A stretch of DNA of 64,000 nt from Xiphydria camelus (Eukaryota > Arthropoda > Insecta > Hymenoptera > Xiphydriidae). Below are positions 25,695 through 42,244 of the stretch, in pieces (the stretch's first letter is position 1; every line of letters begins with the position of its first letter). The notes below the pieces were generated by a model. The model did not search any database, was not told the origin of the DNA, and saw only the letters and a list, made by a program, of their open reading frames with translations. Both the position numbers and the translations under genes were made by a program. Location of the stretch: the NCBI GenBank assembly GCA_963678675.1, contig OY783198.1, forward strand, positions 7,445,001-7,509,000. The letters run 5' to 3'.

Positions 25695-28600
25695 ATGTCC
25701 GAAGTTCGCAAGAGAACGGCTGGGGATGCGTCGTCGAAAACGCGGGATGTCAATGACGATCACGTAAGTTCCTTATTATGGACAGTGTTTTATGCATTTT
25801 GACCAGTGACCATTGATTCATAATTAATTCAACGTTACGTCAATCGATATCAAGAATCCTATCTACTTCAAAATGATCGAGCAGACTTGTCGTTCGTTAT
25901 TTGAACGCCAGTTGACAGCTCCAAAAGTCGTGTTTAGATTCTGCGTCATCCTATCTGTTTTCGTTTTAATAAAACGTCAATAAAATTAGACTAGTTTTTT
26001 TTTTCAAGTTTGAACGTTACAAATGTTTCAGACAAGTTCTTCACTTTGAACGACATTGTTATATTTTTATATAAAATATTAACGGGATTTATACAGGCGT
26101 TTAGAATTAAGGAATCTTGTTTGTCAGAAGGAAGATGTCGAATCTGAAGATGACAACAAGATCGAGGTCGACGAGATGGCCAAAAATTTGGCGCAAGGAA
26201 CTAACCATACCCCTGAAATTCTCGACTCCGCGCTCTCCGGCTTACCTGCCCGGTATGTTTTTCTTTGTGGGTTATAAAAAGAAATTGGAAGTATTGTAGC
26301 ATGTGCAAAACCTCTGTCTTTCTGTTTGCAGCTGGAGAAACTGGGTGATACGAGGCATTTTTACCTTTGTGATGATCGCTGGGTTTCTTCTTATTATTTA
26401 CGGCGGCCCTTTAGCACTGATGATCACGGTAAGCATTGGAAATTTAACACACTGTATGCTCCTTATATTTAAATAATCCCTTTCCACAATGCTATTTAAA
26501 CTTTGTCGATACATTCATAAAACTTCACATTTTGGAATTATTGTAATGCAATGTCGCAAATTACATACATTTTTTTATGATAATCTATTTCTAAACTCAA
26601 AAACACATTGTGGATTGTTGATTTGAAACTCACTCGGAGTTTTAATATTATTAAAAGAACCTCTTCACCATGAAAGAATGGGTCTGAATTGTTTGCTTCG
26701 TTCCTTTACACATTACTGTGCTTTATCTCGTTATATAAATAGTCTTTAAGTAAAGATTGTAATTACACGACACTCTTAATCTCTTAATGCAGACTCTGAT
26801 AGTACAAGTAAAATGTTTCGAGGAGATTATTAACATCGGGTATGCCGTATACAGAATTCACGGTCTCCCCTGGTTCAGATCTTTATCCTGGTACTTTTTG
26901 ATTACTTCCAACTACTTCTTCTATGGAGAAAATCTCATGGATTACTTTGCAGTGGTGATTAATCGGACGGTGAGTAAAATTTGGGGCTAATTCTGATCGA
27001 TTTCGTGTCATCTGTATTGTTACATTGTCCAAGACAGTGCAGATAATTCCTACGTGATTTTGAAAAGCTTCTAACATATTGGTCTTGTATATCGACTCGT
27101 CCAACGAAGACTGTAGTAACTCATTTTTGGTAATTTTGAGATACGATAGTTTCAACGGAAGATGTTCATATATCAGAGATATTATTAATCAAAGATGGTA
27201 ATGTTAGTTGCCTACATTACTATTTTGTGAGATACGACTCTTGTCTGGGGAAGATATCATTATGTTTTACTGTTCTGTACTTGTAATTCAAAAAGTACAA
27301 AATTTGAGTTACTACAGTTTTCTTGGACGAGTCGATATGTAGAGGACTGGATATATAATCTCATCGGTTTGGTTGTATAAAATTCCTTAGGCGTAAATAG
27401 CTCTGGCATAAAATCAATAATCTTTCTTCATAAGTGTCACTGCTCGCCTACTATGGCTTCCCGCCGTAATCCGATCCAATGTTTCGTTTCACTACCTTCG
27501 AGATGATACCCTGTATCACGAATTTTACTTTGAACTGATAACATTTCTTTTTTCAGGAATACTTGCGCGTATTAATTACGTATCATAGATTTATCTCGTT
27601 TTGTCTGTACATCGTCGGATTTGTTTGGTTCGTACTCTCGCTCGTCAAGAAATATTATATGAAACAGTTCTCTCTCTTTGCATGGACACACGTCGCGTTG
27701 TTAATCGTCGTAACGCAAAGTTATCTGATCATTCAGAACATCTTCGAAGGATTGATTTGGTGAGCGCAAAGTTTTTCAATGAAAGTGTACGCGTCGATTA
27801 CACGAGTTCGACTCTCTTATACTCACATGTATATATTATAGGTTTATAGTCCCGGTTAGTATGATAGTCATAAACGACATGATGGCATACGTCTTTGGCT
27901 TCTTTTTTGGGAGAACACCCTTGATCAAACTGTCTCCAAAAAAGACCTGGGAGGGTTTCATAGGTGGCGGAATTTCGACTGTCATATTGGGACTATTGGT
28001 AAAATTTCTCTCCTAGCTGATATTTTGCGCAATTTCCAAAGTGTTGCGAGCATACCCAAATCAATACTAATAATTCCTTAACTTCTATTCAGATTTCGTA
28101 CGTTATGTGTCAGTACCGCTACTTCGTGTGTCCTATTGAGTATAGCGAAACGTTAGGACGTATGACAATGGATTGCGAACCATCTAGCCTCTTCCGACCA
28201 CAGGAATACACTCTGCCACAGACTGTGCAGACGGTAACTAAAATGGTATTTCATTTTTTATATCCTTTTCCCCGAGTATCTGCTAAAAAGATTAAATAAG
28301 CTTATCTAATATGGTGCGTACTTTAGAACTGTTCACTACATTATATTCGTTTTCTAGTTCAATTGGAGGCCCACTGTGACGCTGTACCCTTTCCTTCTGC
28401 ATTCTTTATCAATGTCATTGTTCAGCTCGGTGATTGGTCCATTTGGTGGATTTTTCGCTAGTGGTTTCAAACGAGCATTTAAAATCAAGGTAGTTATTTA
28501 TTTTATACCTTCATTATAGATTGGTACTCCTTTTTAGCTTAACGCTCTTGATATCTTATATTTCGGTTAACGTTACAGGACTTTGGCGATGTAATTCCTG

Positions 28601-29819
28601 GGCATGGAGGAATAATGGATAGATTTGACTGTCAATACTTAATGGCAACGTTTGTTAATGTATACATCTCGTCTTTCATTCACACCGCCTCGCCCCAGAA
28701 GCTTCTACAGCAGGTAAGTTCTATATCTTTTTCTCGCTTTAATCTCGATCGATTTTATGAAGTCTGCAATTTTCACGCAATACGCTGTATACTTCTAATA
28801 TGAAGAATCTTATGCGTTTCCGATTTTCCGTTGCAATTAACTTGATTCGTGAGCGATTTTATTTATGTTTTTGGAAAATACCAAATATAAAGTAGTGATG
28901 CTATTTTGAACCAACGATATATCGTTGATAAAATTGTTCTTGGAGTTTTATCTGTTTTATACAAGGTTATAAATCTTTCTTAAGTCATCGCTATTTTTGT
29001 TCCCAAGGCTTGAAAATTCTGAAGTGAAAGATCAAGTTTATTTTGTGACTGGTATTATATGAGTGGCTTTCATTTATGACATGCTTTAGCGACATAAATT
29101 CTCTAATCTTCGTAATAATAATGAGCCGTTGAAAACCAGAATGGTGTAAGTCACATTTTATGTAAGCTGAAATTATGTGACGGCAAAGTTAAGTACAATT
29201 TGAAAAATCTGTCTAGATGATACAAAACAGATATGTGCGATTTAAAGTATCTGTTTTGTATCATCTAGACAGATTTTTCAAATTGTACTTAACTTTGCAG
29301 TCAAATAATCTCAGCTTACATAAAATGTGTGACTTACACCATTCTGGTTTTCAACGGCTCAACAGGGCTCTTGTAGATTAAGCATGATAAGCGCATACAT
29401 AGTTTATACCAGGGAAGAAGGTTATTAGAACGGGGAACCTTCATTCTGCCGTCTCTTTTTTTTCATAATTTATTTTCTATAATTCCCTTCTTGATAAAAA
29501 TATTGTGGAATATGTTAAAAAAAATTGGCCGTTATCGAATCAAATATTATCGCCATGCACGCGGGACTTCGAGATAAAAACTCTGACGCCGAACTCTGGT
29601 TATACGCAAAATTATCCGTGTGTACCTACACGCTTTTCTACGGCTACATGTACGCTTCGCTCGATCTCCAAGCCAGCCCTTAGTAAACTATCTGTACGCC
29701 TCGTACAGACTGACTTTATTGCCTCGCAGGTATACAATCTGAAGCCTGAACAACAGCTCCAGTTGTTTTATACATTGCGAGATGCGCTGGAGCATAGAGG
29801 TCTTCTGAACGCGTCCTAA
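25695..29819 (+). CDS. CdsA: Phosphatidate cytidylyltransferase (CDP-diacylglycerol synthase)
   Basis: This enzyme makes CDP-diacylglycerol from phosphatidic acid and CTP in the endoplasmic reticulum, feeding phosphatidylinositol synthesis. Ten exons read in phase: 25695-25763, 26128-26252, 26332-26428, 26793-26969, 27557-27759, 27842-27998, 28093-28245, 28358-28489, 28579-28713 and 29730-29819. They total 445 residues, the usual length for animal enzymes. A short hydrophilic acidic N terminus precedes repeated membrane helices. The family signature spans the junction of exons eight and nine: GFKRAFKIK, then [17 protein letters not shown], with the conserved Lys-Asp, His-Gly-Gly and Asp-Arg-x-Asp residues present. 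The protein ends in a short soluble tail ([11 protein letters not shown]). The last intron holds a near-perfect hairpin element. The first-exon ATG follows a 5' region rich in CpG. Identification is secure. Confidence 0.96.
29122..29361. mobile_element. Near-perfect hairpin element in the last CdsA intron
   Basis: Two arms of about 110 bp, starting TGAGCCGTTGAAAACCAGA and ending with its complement, flank a short loop near 29232-29250. Arm differences are few. It has no coding content and looks like a recent foldback MITE. When transcribed with the CdsA pre-mRNA it would fold into a long double-stranded stem. Confidence 0.85.
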
Positions 29820-29907
29820 ACATTGTCAGCTACTTTTGGTAGCTTGGATTTTTGACGGGGCGCTTCGATGGTTCATTGCAAAATAGAAATGGTGAGTGAC
29901 GAGAGGA

Positions 29908-30317
29908 ATGAGCGCTGCGCTAGTAAAGTCTAATATCAATTCCCCGGCATTGTCTTTAGCAGGTAATATGATTTCTTCAAAATGTCGTTTTGATATGTTG
30001 ACACTGAGGAAACGGCTAAAATATTATTATTACTTTTTAACGCATAGATACATGCATTTGATGAAAATTTACAATTATCACGCATCCGCGGCTTACGAAG
30101 ATTACGTCTTATTAGAAATCTAATTCTTTAGCGGGTGCAAACAATAGCCACCCCTTCTGAAATCATTCTTCCAATTCAGATTACGTTGTCTATATTGTCG
30201 AATGCAGGTATGCATTTGTTAACTTTCTTTGAATTTTTGTCTGTACGCAAAAGTACCTACTATATCTTAGTGCCTGTAGAAGTAGGAATCGCCTGTTTCT
30301 GTGATGTCGCATTCTAA
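29908..30317 (+). CDS. Possible hydrophobic microprotein (53 residues)
   Basis: Three short exons, 29908-29962, 30148-30207 and 30271-30317, can be joined with two phase-1 introns into one open frame. It starts MSAALVKSNINSPALSLA, continues with a hydrophobic TPSEIILPIQITLSILSNA segment and ends with a Cys-containing tail and a stop. The layout (tiny hydrophobic exons, phase-1 introns) resembles the two unknown genes at 14627 and 16628. The second intron is only 63 bp and the codons are few, so chance is a serious alternative. It could also be 3' UTR of CdsA. Confidence 0.3.
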
Positions 30318-32842
30318 ATTATGAGGTGTAGCAGCACTGTTTTAAATTAAGAGAAGGTGCGGCGCGATGAGTGATCATTACAAAAAGGCGTTCAGCGGCA
30401 TTAAACGATTCCTGCATTATTTTTAAGTATAAATGAACCGTCAATTTGTATTGCTTGGTGACCGTCAACTCATGGAATGAACTTACTAGTTCGTGTATTT
30501 GAAATGGGCTTAAGTTTAAGCCATTATTCGCAGTGCATTCCGCATTCTTCCCGCATACTATCATTACGAAACGAAGTCGACTCTGATTTTGAGTCCGACT
30601 CGAATCAACGTAAGATGACAAAAGGGAGTTGAACCAAAGAATTGAAATTAATATCAGGGAAATCTCTATTATTATTTTTTGTCAAATTCAATTAGGCTGA
30701 TTATTTCGTATTCATCTTCTTCTGCTAATATTTTTTGCTTCTCTTCGTTGAGTCTGCAAAATTTACGCAATCGTTTAGAATTCACTTCATTGCATTCTCC
30801 ATGTTCTTCCAATTATTAACGTTAATGTCAAATTGATCAAACGTTATAGTTCACTTTGAGGTAGTTTGATATAGTTGTACTTACAAGAATAGAAAATCAA
30901 TCGAACATAGAATTTTGAGATCTCATTGTTCCATCAAATCATGCATTTATATTTACGTATCGTGAGAAGTCTTTCATTTCATAATTCATACAATTAGAGT
31001 GAGCGATTCTCGTTTTATTATATATTGAATTTCTATATCGTCAAAATAATGAGTCTGACATTACCTATTGTAAGTAATGATATTGGGTTACGTGTCTTTT
31101 ATATTACGTCGAGTTGCCAATTACGAAGTGAAGCTATCCCGATTCTGATTTTCGGCGTCTACTTATGCGTGTATCATTTTGTAAACTTACATTCTGAATT
31201 ACGCGCCAATTGAATCTATAATCCTACTGACGTATATTAATTGAATAAACTGACATATATTACGAATATAGTTTGAAGTACGCGTTATACAGAATGGTTC
31301 AATTGGCAATTACGATAGTCTTATTGTTTTCGCATGATAATCTTACCGTCTTTGCGCGGTGGTAATTTTAATTGAAGTACGTGTTTAAATTTATTTTCAT
31401 TCTAGCAAAATTATACCGTAAACTATAGAAAAAAAAAGTATGACCGAAATATAAGTCAGTTATTCATTGATGTGAATAGATATATGTCTATACATATATA
31501 TTATTATTACTCAAAATATATACATAAATATTATACGATATATATTATTTATTTATCTGTTATATACGTGTTATACATAGGTATACGTTGTGCATTAACA
31601 TTAGAACGTATTTTCATCTTGATGTTGATAAAATGATGAACCTTTAAACGATCGTTCCTTCTGCCTTGAAATCTCGTTTCCAAGTTGACTATTGTTGCTC
31701 CCCGTACCCAAGACACCAAGCTACGGAACTGAATCAGCGCGGGAATTGCATAGGTACTGTGTGGGAAAAGAATGTTCAAAGCGGCGTATAGCGGCGGTGT
31801 ATAAGTGTTAAATGAAAGATGCAATAGATTATGTTTATGGTGGATCATTTCATGATACACGTAGGTACTGAAGTATATTGAAATTATTATTTCACTATCT
31901 AATAGCGGAACCTGTGTAAAGAGAGAGTAAGATGTTTAATAAAATAGTAAATATGCTATACGTTTGGTTTTTTAACTGAGCGTCTAGAGGAATAAAAACA
32001 GGAGACCTCGTAGACAGTTTCCATTTTATCAGTAAATAAAAATTTGATTACTTGTACGGACGTTACAAAGAATAAATTATTTTAGCAATAATAAGATACT
32101 TGTGTTTTAGTATGCTGCATTTTCTTATTTCTCATTGTTCACGTCCTATTTTTTATATTACTCTCCGTCGCGAAAGTTCTACCGCAAAGTAAAAGAAAGG
32201 AATTAATAATTACACGGCCTTAGTACGGTTTAATGAAAAATAAAATGAAGATATTGTGGAAAATCGTACAATTCTCTTCCACGAAAAAATATGAACACCC
32301 TGCCTTTTTTCCTGAAGAACGGTTGAAACAGACCCCTGCAAATAGCTAACTCGCCGTACACAGATGGTGAGTAAGTAAACCGTCGACGGCGCATGAAATG
32401 CCGGGGCGGCGGGGGCGTATCAACAGCTGATCGCAGCTGATATGAGAGGTAAAGGAAGCATTCAAAGTCACAGATTACGCGAGACTGTCAATAAATTCTT
32501 CAAATACGTAAAATTACTTGGAATTGACTTTCCCGTGAGTTTCGCCAATAAAATACTAAACGGCGTGATGCCTTTGGTGGTAATATATTAAACGAGCGTC
32601 GTAGTTTAAAAGCTTTTAGCGTAGCGCTAAAAATACATTTTTACGCAGATGAGTAAGTAATCCATACCATTCCCTTACTAATTATTATTTCAATAAATTG
32701 TTGTTTAGAATAGTTTGTCGGAATTATTATTGCACTATTAAAGATTTTCATGCACAACTATTAAGTGTAGAATCGAATATCGATTTCTTCAAGATTTTTA
32801 CAAAGTCCAGTGTGTACGAGATTAGTCCTTGTATTTTAAAAA
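30318..32842. other. Intergenic DNA between CdsA and the glucosidase
   Basis: AT-rich, with an AATAAA at 31244-31249 that could end a CdsA transcript with a long 3' UTR. A GC-richer stretch near 32370-32460 is the best candidate for the glucosidase promoter. No other feature is supported. Confidence 0.45.
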
Positions 32843-37762
<4,920 letters not shown>

Positions 37763-38042
37763 AGTGATAACGAGAAGTCTGCATAAAAATGTGATAAGTA
37801 TATTCGCTATGTTATAAATATATAAAAGCCTGCTATTATATTAGAGATCAGGCGCCGACTATTTAGTTTATCGATAATCGTATATTTTCTCATTTATGAG
37901 CATAAGTATATTATCACGTGTGATATAGATAGATTGATTGACTGACTACTCAAACCTTCTTGATATAACGAAGAACGGTAGCATTTCCAACATATATGAT
38001 ATATTTTATCTTCGAATGTTTTGTATGCTAAACTGATTTATA

Positions 38043-38048
38043 AATAAA
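38043..38048 (+). terminator. Poly-A signal AATAAA of the glucosidase gene
   Basis: A canonical AATAAA about 280 bases after the glucosidase stop. Confidence 0.65.
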
Positions 38049-38157
38049 GTTATGAGAATACAAAGAGTTGTTTAAAGACGATCAAAGACGCGGAAAGTCA
38101 GTTCTCGAATTCGTACAGGTCAAGTTAATACGGCAGTCGTCGAATTAAGAAACAATA

Positions 38158-38163
38158 TTTATT
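38158..38163 (-). terminator. Candidate minus-strand poly-A signal
   Basis: TTTATT on the plus strand is AATAAA on the minus strand. If used by the convergent zinc-finger gene it would give a 3' UTR of about 4 kb, with the two transcript ends roughly 110 bp apart. Nearer minus-strand signals exist (for example near 42005), so this is only a candidate. Confidence 0.35.
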
Positions 38164-39955
38164 CAGGACCACTTTTGATTGTGCAATACATTGACGCGCT
38201 AACATATGAACTTATGGCACTAACGACGAAAAGGAAAAACAATAAATATATAATTTTCTCACTTTTTCATCTCTGCAGTTCCTCTTTTTAACGCGCGCAT
38301 CGGATATATTAACTCTGACGAAGGAAAACAATTCAAGTCCCCTTACGTCGACGATCGACCGTAATATTAATAGTAACATCGGTGGCTCCAGCGAATCGTC
38401 TTCGTGAGTCCGGGGTCACTTTGGCATCGTAAATCAAATCCACTTAAAATACGAACGAGCCAGAAGACGAGCTTACGAAAGCTACGCTTCCTACGCCGCC
38501 GAGGTGAGCCGACCTCGATCTTTATTCAATGCTCGCCGACCCTCGTTTACATTTGAGAAGCAAGTCGAAGCGTAGATTCCGATCTGTCGTATAAATTTGA
38601 AAATGACGAGCGGTAGCGGCTTCGGTTTCTTTGCCGTCCGTGCGCATCGTTCGCGTCCTTATATTTATATATTATAGCATCTATTTATAAAATCTCTTCA
38701 ACAAACGTAAAACATGCCGAAAGCAAGGCCATAACTAAGATCTAAATAAACCGTAACGTCTGTGCGAGTTGCGCTATGAGCTACCGCGGCGAGTCAACTG
38801 AATCTTTGGGCTTGGTACAATAAATTACGTTCTCCGCTCGAAGAGGACTCTCGAAGAGATTGATTCGATGTGGGATATTTCGTAAGATTCGAACTATTCG
38901 GACCACCGAGGACTACGAAAAAAAAAAACGCGACGGCGCTCAAACGAGCACCCGCGCAATGCAAACCGAAAATACTGCGTCGTGATTTCAATTCGCCTAT
39001 GGCTGACGAGCGAATCGAAAAAGGCGCGCGAGAAATTTTAATTTTTAGGGCCCATCACGGGGAGCCCAATATGTAAACGAATGAAACTAAATCGCTGCGG
39101 ACTTTTCGATCGCTGATCGCGATCGTTAAACCGACAGCTTTTTCTCCCTTCCTCCTCGACACGATTCTACTCGTAATTCTAATATAATAGTGTATATATA
39201 TATACCGATATATGAATATACTAATATATTATTAATCTTGTCGACTTTTCATTATTGTCTGCTCACATTTACTTACACCTATCTAACTAGCGCGAAATGA
39301 TCTTCTCGCGTGTGTTTTGCACCTCTTTCCTCCTCTCTTCTCTCTACGCGGGCAAGTTCGCGTATAATCATGTGTATGGGGGGTGCGAGCTGTGTACGAC
39401 GATCGTGTTTAACACGTGTAGCGTGTGCTGGTCTAAGTGGTACCACTAGTGCATTTGTTTGCTTCTTCGTATTACATACTAAAAGCACAGTACAAGATGC
39501 AGGAAAGCGTGTACCATTCAGTCTTTGGGAGGGGAAAACGCGTACGCCCTTTCCTTACATCAGAACCGGCTGTGAACACATAACAGAATCTCATACACGA
39601 GTGTAAATGTATTACCTACGTGTGCGCGCCGTACTCGAATACGTGCAAGGCGAGGCGAAGAATCGATTTGAAATTGTATCGCGCGATTTGTATACGGTAA
39701 CGAACGCATTGAAATCTTCATCCTCCGCTTCGTTGATTCGATTGAAGGAAAATCCACGTGATATTTTGACAAACGACGTAAGGGTCGACCGATTGGGGTG
39801 AAATAAATAGAGTTTCATCTTCGCGTTCTTTTTTGTTTGTTGTTCGGGTATATCTACGTGTGTATGTATATCTGTATGTAAATATTAAGCAGCGAAATAT
39901 TATATATCATGAGCAAATCTCTCCGTTGTCTGAATTTCAAGCCATACGGTACGAA
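38164..39955. other. Non-coding stretch between converging genes
   Basis: Moderately GC-rich in 38280-38640, 38730-39070 and 39290-39450, with many short open frames on both strands but no domain. It may be 3' UTR of the minus-strand zinc-finger gene. Confidence 0.4.
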
Positions 39956-39957
39956 AT

Positions 39958-40195
39958 TTTGCAGATATATGAGGCTAAACTTGCTCGCCAAGAAAAAAAC
40001 TTCGATCACTATTATCTCATTATGTATGAGCTTTTGGCTTATATTTATATAATACTTTCTTGAAGATTACATTTTTACCTATAACAAAGTCTTATATCAA
40101 TGTAGACTAAAAGTTCATAAATAATGAGATAATAGTGACTGAACTTTCTTTCCTGGCGAGTAAGATTAGTCATATATGGTATATGTGAAAATATC
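39958..40195. repeat. Imperfect inverted repeat, arms about 85 bp
   Basis: The segment around 39962-40045 (CTCGCCAAGAAAAAAACTTC and ATTATCTCATTATGTATGAG) pairs with 40098-40190, where complementary versions of the same blocks occur with scattered mismatches. No coding content; a decayed MITE. Confidence 0.65.
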
Positions 40196-41177
40196 TGTGG
40201 GAATCTGATGTGCTTCAGACACAGCAATTCCGGATATCCGTTAGAAAAGTTTGAGAAGGACGAATAGAAATGTATTGGATTCTGTGTATCTGAGATGATG
40301 AATACCCTCCCGAAAATAACTACAAGATTCATTGTAGAATCTTGCAAGAATGTTATAAGATCGTACTATATTAATGAAAGAATCTTGTAAAATCATACAA
40401 AGGTATTGCAAGAATTGGCTAGAATCCTATAACAGACTTGCATCAGCGGCTGTTGTTATGAACTCGGTTATGCAAGATCATACAAGATTCCTACGGAAGG
40501 CTTACATGATAATTAGTAACTCCAACTCGGTATTTTCAAGATCATATAGAAATTGCAAATCATCCAAAATACTTGATAGGATCTTGTAAGATTTTCCCAC
40601 AAAAATGTGGAAAAATAATAATTTTACAGGAAAAAGAAAAATCAGTTTATTTCTGTTATTTCGCTTCAAATTTGTAAAAGCTGAAAATCGGTCTAAACGC
40701 CACATAGGAGGTATTTCACGATCAACGACGATATAATATTTTCATATGGCTTCCTGCAAGGTACAGAGTCACATTATTTGTGACTCTTGTAGGAAGCTTC
40801 CAAATTTAATATATCCAGTGAGTCTTTGTACGAATTGTTCATGCATGATCTCGCGTCTTCCTGTTCCAATTCTCTACAAGAATTTTTCTTCGCTAATCAT
40901 ACAAGTTCCTGTATACATCTTATAGGAATTTTCGGGAGGGTAGGGATTTACCGAATTTTATATGCATCCGTAAAAACAAGTGGAATCCCATAAAGATAAT
41001 AAAGACCTGTATATACGCCGTTCTATTTGTACTTTGTAATAGAACCTTATAAGATTTTATCCACTTCTACAGATACACATAGAATCCAATACATTCCCGT
41101 TCATCTCTCTCAAATTTTTATGAGGAGGTATCTGGAATTACCGTGTCAAAAGCACATTACATTCCCATAGGAATTCT
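40195..41177. mobile_element. Diverged foldback element, about 1 kb
   Basis: Sequence at 40195-40295 (GGGAATCTGATGTGCTT through GTATTGGATTCTGTGTATCT) is repeated as a diverged complement at about 41070-41177. An inner pair (TACCCTCCCGAAAAT near 40305 and TTTTCGGGAGGGTA near 40930) pairs too. The interior has many short variants of CAAGAT and CTTGTAAGATT. No long open frame is present. Confidence 0.65.
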
Positions 41178-42244
41178 ATGGGAATTATACAAATTTTTGT
41201 TGCACACGTATTGCATAAATGCGTGTGCAACATACATAGCACGGAGTGCAATCATTAGCTCATCGGCATTACGCTTTGGTGTTCGGTAAGCGTTGAAGAC
41301 ATCGTATGCACACCACTTTCAATGGAGTACCTAAAAGTGCTCTGTATAATCCTATCAATTGAATGCGCATGAATCATTGCTCGAATGATGCGTGAAAAAT
41401 TCTATTCCGAATTGTTCAAACATCGGAGCTTACACTGTATATGCTCTGTGAAGAGGAAACTGTTCCACGTAGTCATGGACCACACACGATCGAGCACCCT
41501 TACTTCATCGCTCGACTTTAGAATGACTGCCGTTCTACCAACCTCTTAGAAAATTAGTAACGACTAAAAACTAACTTTGGAGATTTAAAATTAAATTTAT
41601 CGCACCAGCGGCAATGGATCGAGGGGATGACAAGTCGAAAAGGCGACAGAAAGATCCCAATGCCGAATAAAAGATATCGAATTTCGGTAATTTACGCTCT
41701 TCCCTATGGGTTTCGATATTTTGTAACTTCGGTGTCTTCGATAACCCCTCCCGATTACTTAAATTAACTCACATCTTTCCCCGATTATTTCGAGAAGTGA
41801 CGACACACTCATTGGTATACGGTATGGCAAGGACAATGACACATGGCACTAGGAAATTTGTTTACGATATCACACTAAAGAGAGTCTCGACTTCTCCTCG
41901 CGCTCCGGAGAGATCGAACGAGTCCCTCCAGAAATCGCAGAGAGCCTCACGAAGAGAAATCGCTGACGGTTCAGGAGGCAGAGGCACGTTTACACTCCCC
42001 TCTAGATTTATTTTCCGATCCTCCGGTTCTTGTTCGGGATACGAGTATTATTTTTCTCGTTCCCATTCGAAGAGACGTACCGCGGGGTTCTCTTGCCGGA
42101 AGAGGCTATTCTTTCTTCTCTGGATGAAGAGGAACGACGTATTAAGTCGTCGAAAAATGTATCAGCCGGTATCAAGGAGCTTCACGCGATATAATAAATT
42201 CCCGGTTATAACGTCAGCTTCTTTCTCGAAGCTCTGATCGTCGT
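41178..42244. other. 3' flank of the zinc-finger gene
   Basis: A small hairpin (GTTGCACACG paired with CGTGTGCAAC) sits at about 41201-41233. The 146-codon plus-strand frame at 41797-42237 is Ser/Arg-rich without a domain, and I take it as chance in the minus-strand 3' UTR. Confidence 0.45.

Noticed and set aside
30319..30621. 100-codon minus-strand frame near CdsA that resembled a transposase fragment
   Set aside because: No catalytic motif could be recognised and no inverted termini flank it.
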